From contig JALSGY010000056.1 in NCBI GenBank assembly GCA_026982515.1, positions 1 to 5,673 on the forward strand: DNA of 5,673 nucleotides, in the 5' to 3' direction. The notes beneath the pieces are model-generated. The model was not told the DNA's origin. It did not search any database and worked only from the letters and a program-made list of their open reading frames with translations. A program made the translations under genes and the position numbers. Numbering within the stretch: position 1 is the stretch's first letter; each line of letters begins with the position of its first letter. This DNA is from Paracoccaceae bacterium. Lineage in GTDB: Bacteria > Pseudomonadota > Alphaproteobacteria > Rhodobacterales > Rhodobacteraceae. Shown here in pieces: positions 5,239 through 5,673 of this stretch.

Positions 5239-5673
5239 TACAACATGTAGCGGCCGATATCCGTGGCCTTGGCGATGTCGCCCAGGTTTTCCTCGACGAA
5301 GGCGGCGTCGATGGTCACGCTCTCGCCGGCCCGGTCGGGCGCGCTGAAGGAAAGTTCCTCGAACACCCGCTCCATCACCGTGTAAAGCCGCCGCGCGCCG
5401 ATGTTCTCGACGCTGCGGTTCACCTCTGCCGCAATGCGGGCCAGCGCCGCGATGCCGTCTTCGGTGAACGCCACCTTCACGCCCTCCGTTTCCATCAGCG
5501 CGGTATATTGCAGCGTCAGCGCATTGTCGGTTTCGGTCAGGATCCGCACGAAGTCCTCTTCGGTCAGCGCCCGCAGCTCCACCCGGATCGGCAACCGGCC
5601 CTGCAGCTCTGGCAGGAGGTCGCTGGGCTTGGCGATATGGAACGCACCGGAGGCGATGAACAGGATGTGGTCT
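5238..5673 (-). CDS. hslU: ATP-dependent protease ATPase subunit HslU, C-terminal part
   Basis: HslU (ClpY) is the AAA+ unfoldase ring that feeds substrates into the HslV peptidase in the cytoplasm. The gene enters from the right edge; 144 residues are visible, about the last third of a family of some 435-445 residues, and the Walker A and B motifs lie outside the window. The fragment begins DHILFIASGAFH, with a sensor-1-type region, followed by KPSDLLPELQGRLPIRVEL, whose GR matches the arginine finger position of E. coli HslU. Then comes the C-domain with NIGARRLYTVMER (GARRL encoded at 5385-5399), the sensor-2 arginine motif. The protein ends in DIGRYML; the extreme C-terminus of HslU inserts between HslV subunits to activate them. 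A TTG at 5594 could be misread as a start, but the HslU homology continues upstream to the edge. It converges on the Smr gene. Confidence 0.97.
   Translation of the reverse strand, partial: DHILFIASGAFHIAKPSDLLPELQGRLPIRVELRALTEEDFVRILTETDNALTLQYTALMETEGVKVAFTEDGIAALARIAAEVNRSVENIGARRLYTVMERVFEELSFSAPDRAGESVTIDAAFVEENLGDIAKATDIGRYML

Noticed and set aside
1..5673. Mobile element, CRISPR array, toxin-antitoxin or defence module
   Set aside because: Gene order is tight and made of core families throughout, gaps are at most about 110 bp, base composition looks uniform by eye, and no terminal repeats, transposase or regularly spaced repeats were found.

Overview
The window is a compact, GC-rich stretch of core chromosome. 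It most likely comes from an alphaproteobacterium of the Rhodobacterales/Rhodobacteraceae type. This rests on gene order (aroE-coaE-dnaQ facing secB-fxsA, then a Tim44-like gene, mltA, an Smr gene, and hslU facing back), on protein features such as the CoaE N-terminus and the TimA-like anchor, and on an intergenic G/C-rich hairpin of a style I recall as common in that family. I could not run any search, so the taxonomic call is an inference.

Layout. (1) Bases 2-1693, plus strand: the 3' part of aroE (shikimate dehydrogenase), coaE (dephospho-CoA kinase) and dnaQ (DNA polymerase III epsilon, the proofreading exonuclease). They overlap by 4 and 8 bp and look like one translationally coupled operon. 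(2) Bases 1694-1741: a short convergent gap holding a nested inverted repeat, a possible bidirectional terminator. (3) Bases 1742-2774, minus strand: secB (export chaperone), with fxsA (small inner-membrane protein) upstream of it. (4) Bases 2775-2882: a 108-bp divergent gap with a possible promoter for the next operon. (5) Bases 2883-5172, plus strand: a Tim44/TimA-like membrane-anchored protein, mltA (periplasmic lytic transglycosylase) and an Smr-domain protein, joined by two 4-bp ATGA overlaps. (6) Bases 5173-5237: a convergent gap dominated by a strong G/C hairpin. (7) Bases 5238-5673, minus strand: the C-terminal third of hslU, the ATPase of the HslVU protease, running off the right edge.

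Functionally this is housekeeping DNA: aromatic amino-acid and CoA biosynthesis, replication fidelity, protein export, envelope/peptidoglycan maintenance, RNA/DNA quality control and proteolysis. The most thematic cluster is secB-fxsA facing timA-mltA, all linked to the envelope or to protein targeting. I see no mobile element, CRISPR array, tRNA or rRNA, no broken gene, and no convincing sign of an undescribed system. No gap between genes exceeds about 110 bp. The points worth a second look are modest: the two convergent-gap hairpins, an MltA without a lipobox, a possible clamp-binding motif in DnaQ, and the conserved-looking TimA/SecB neighbourhood.
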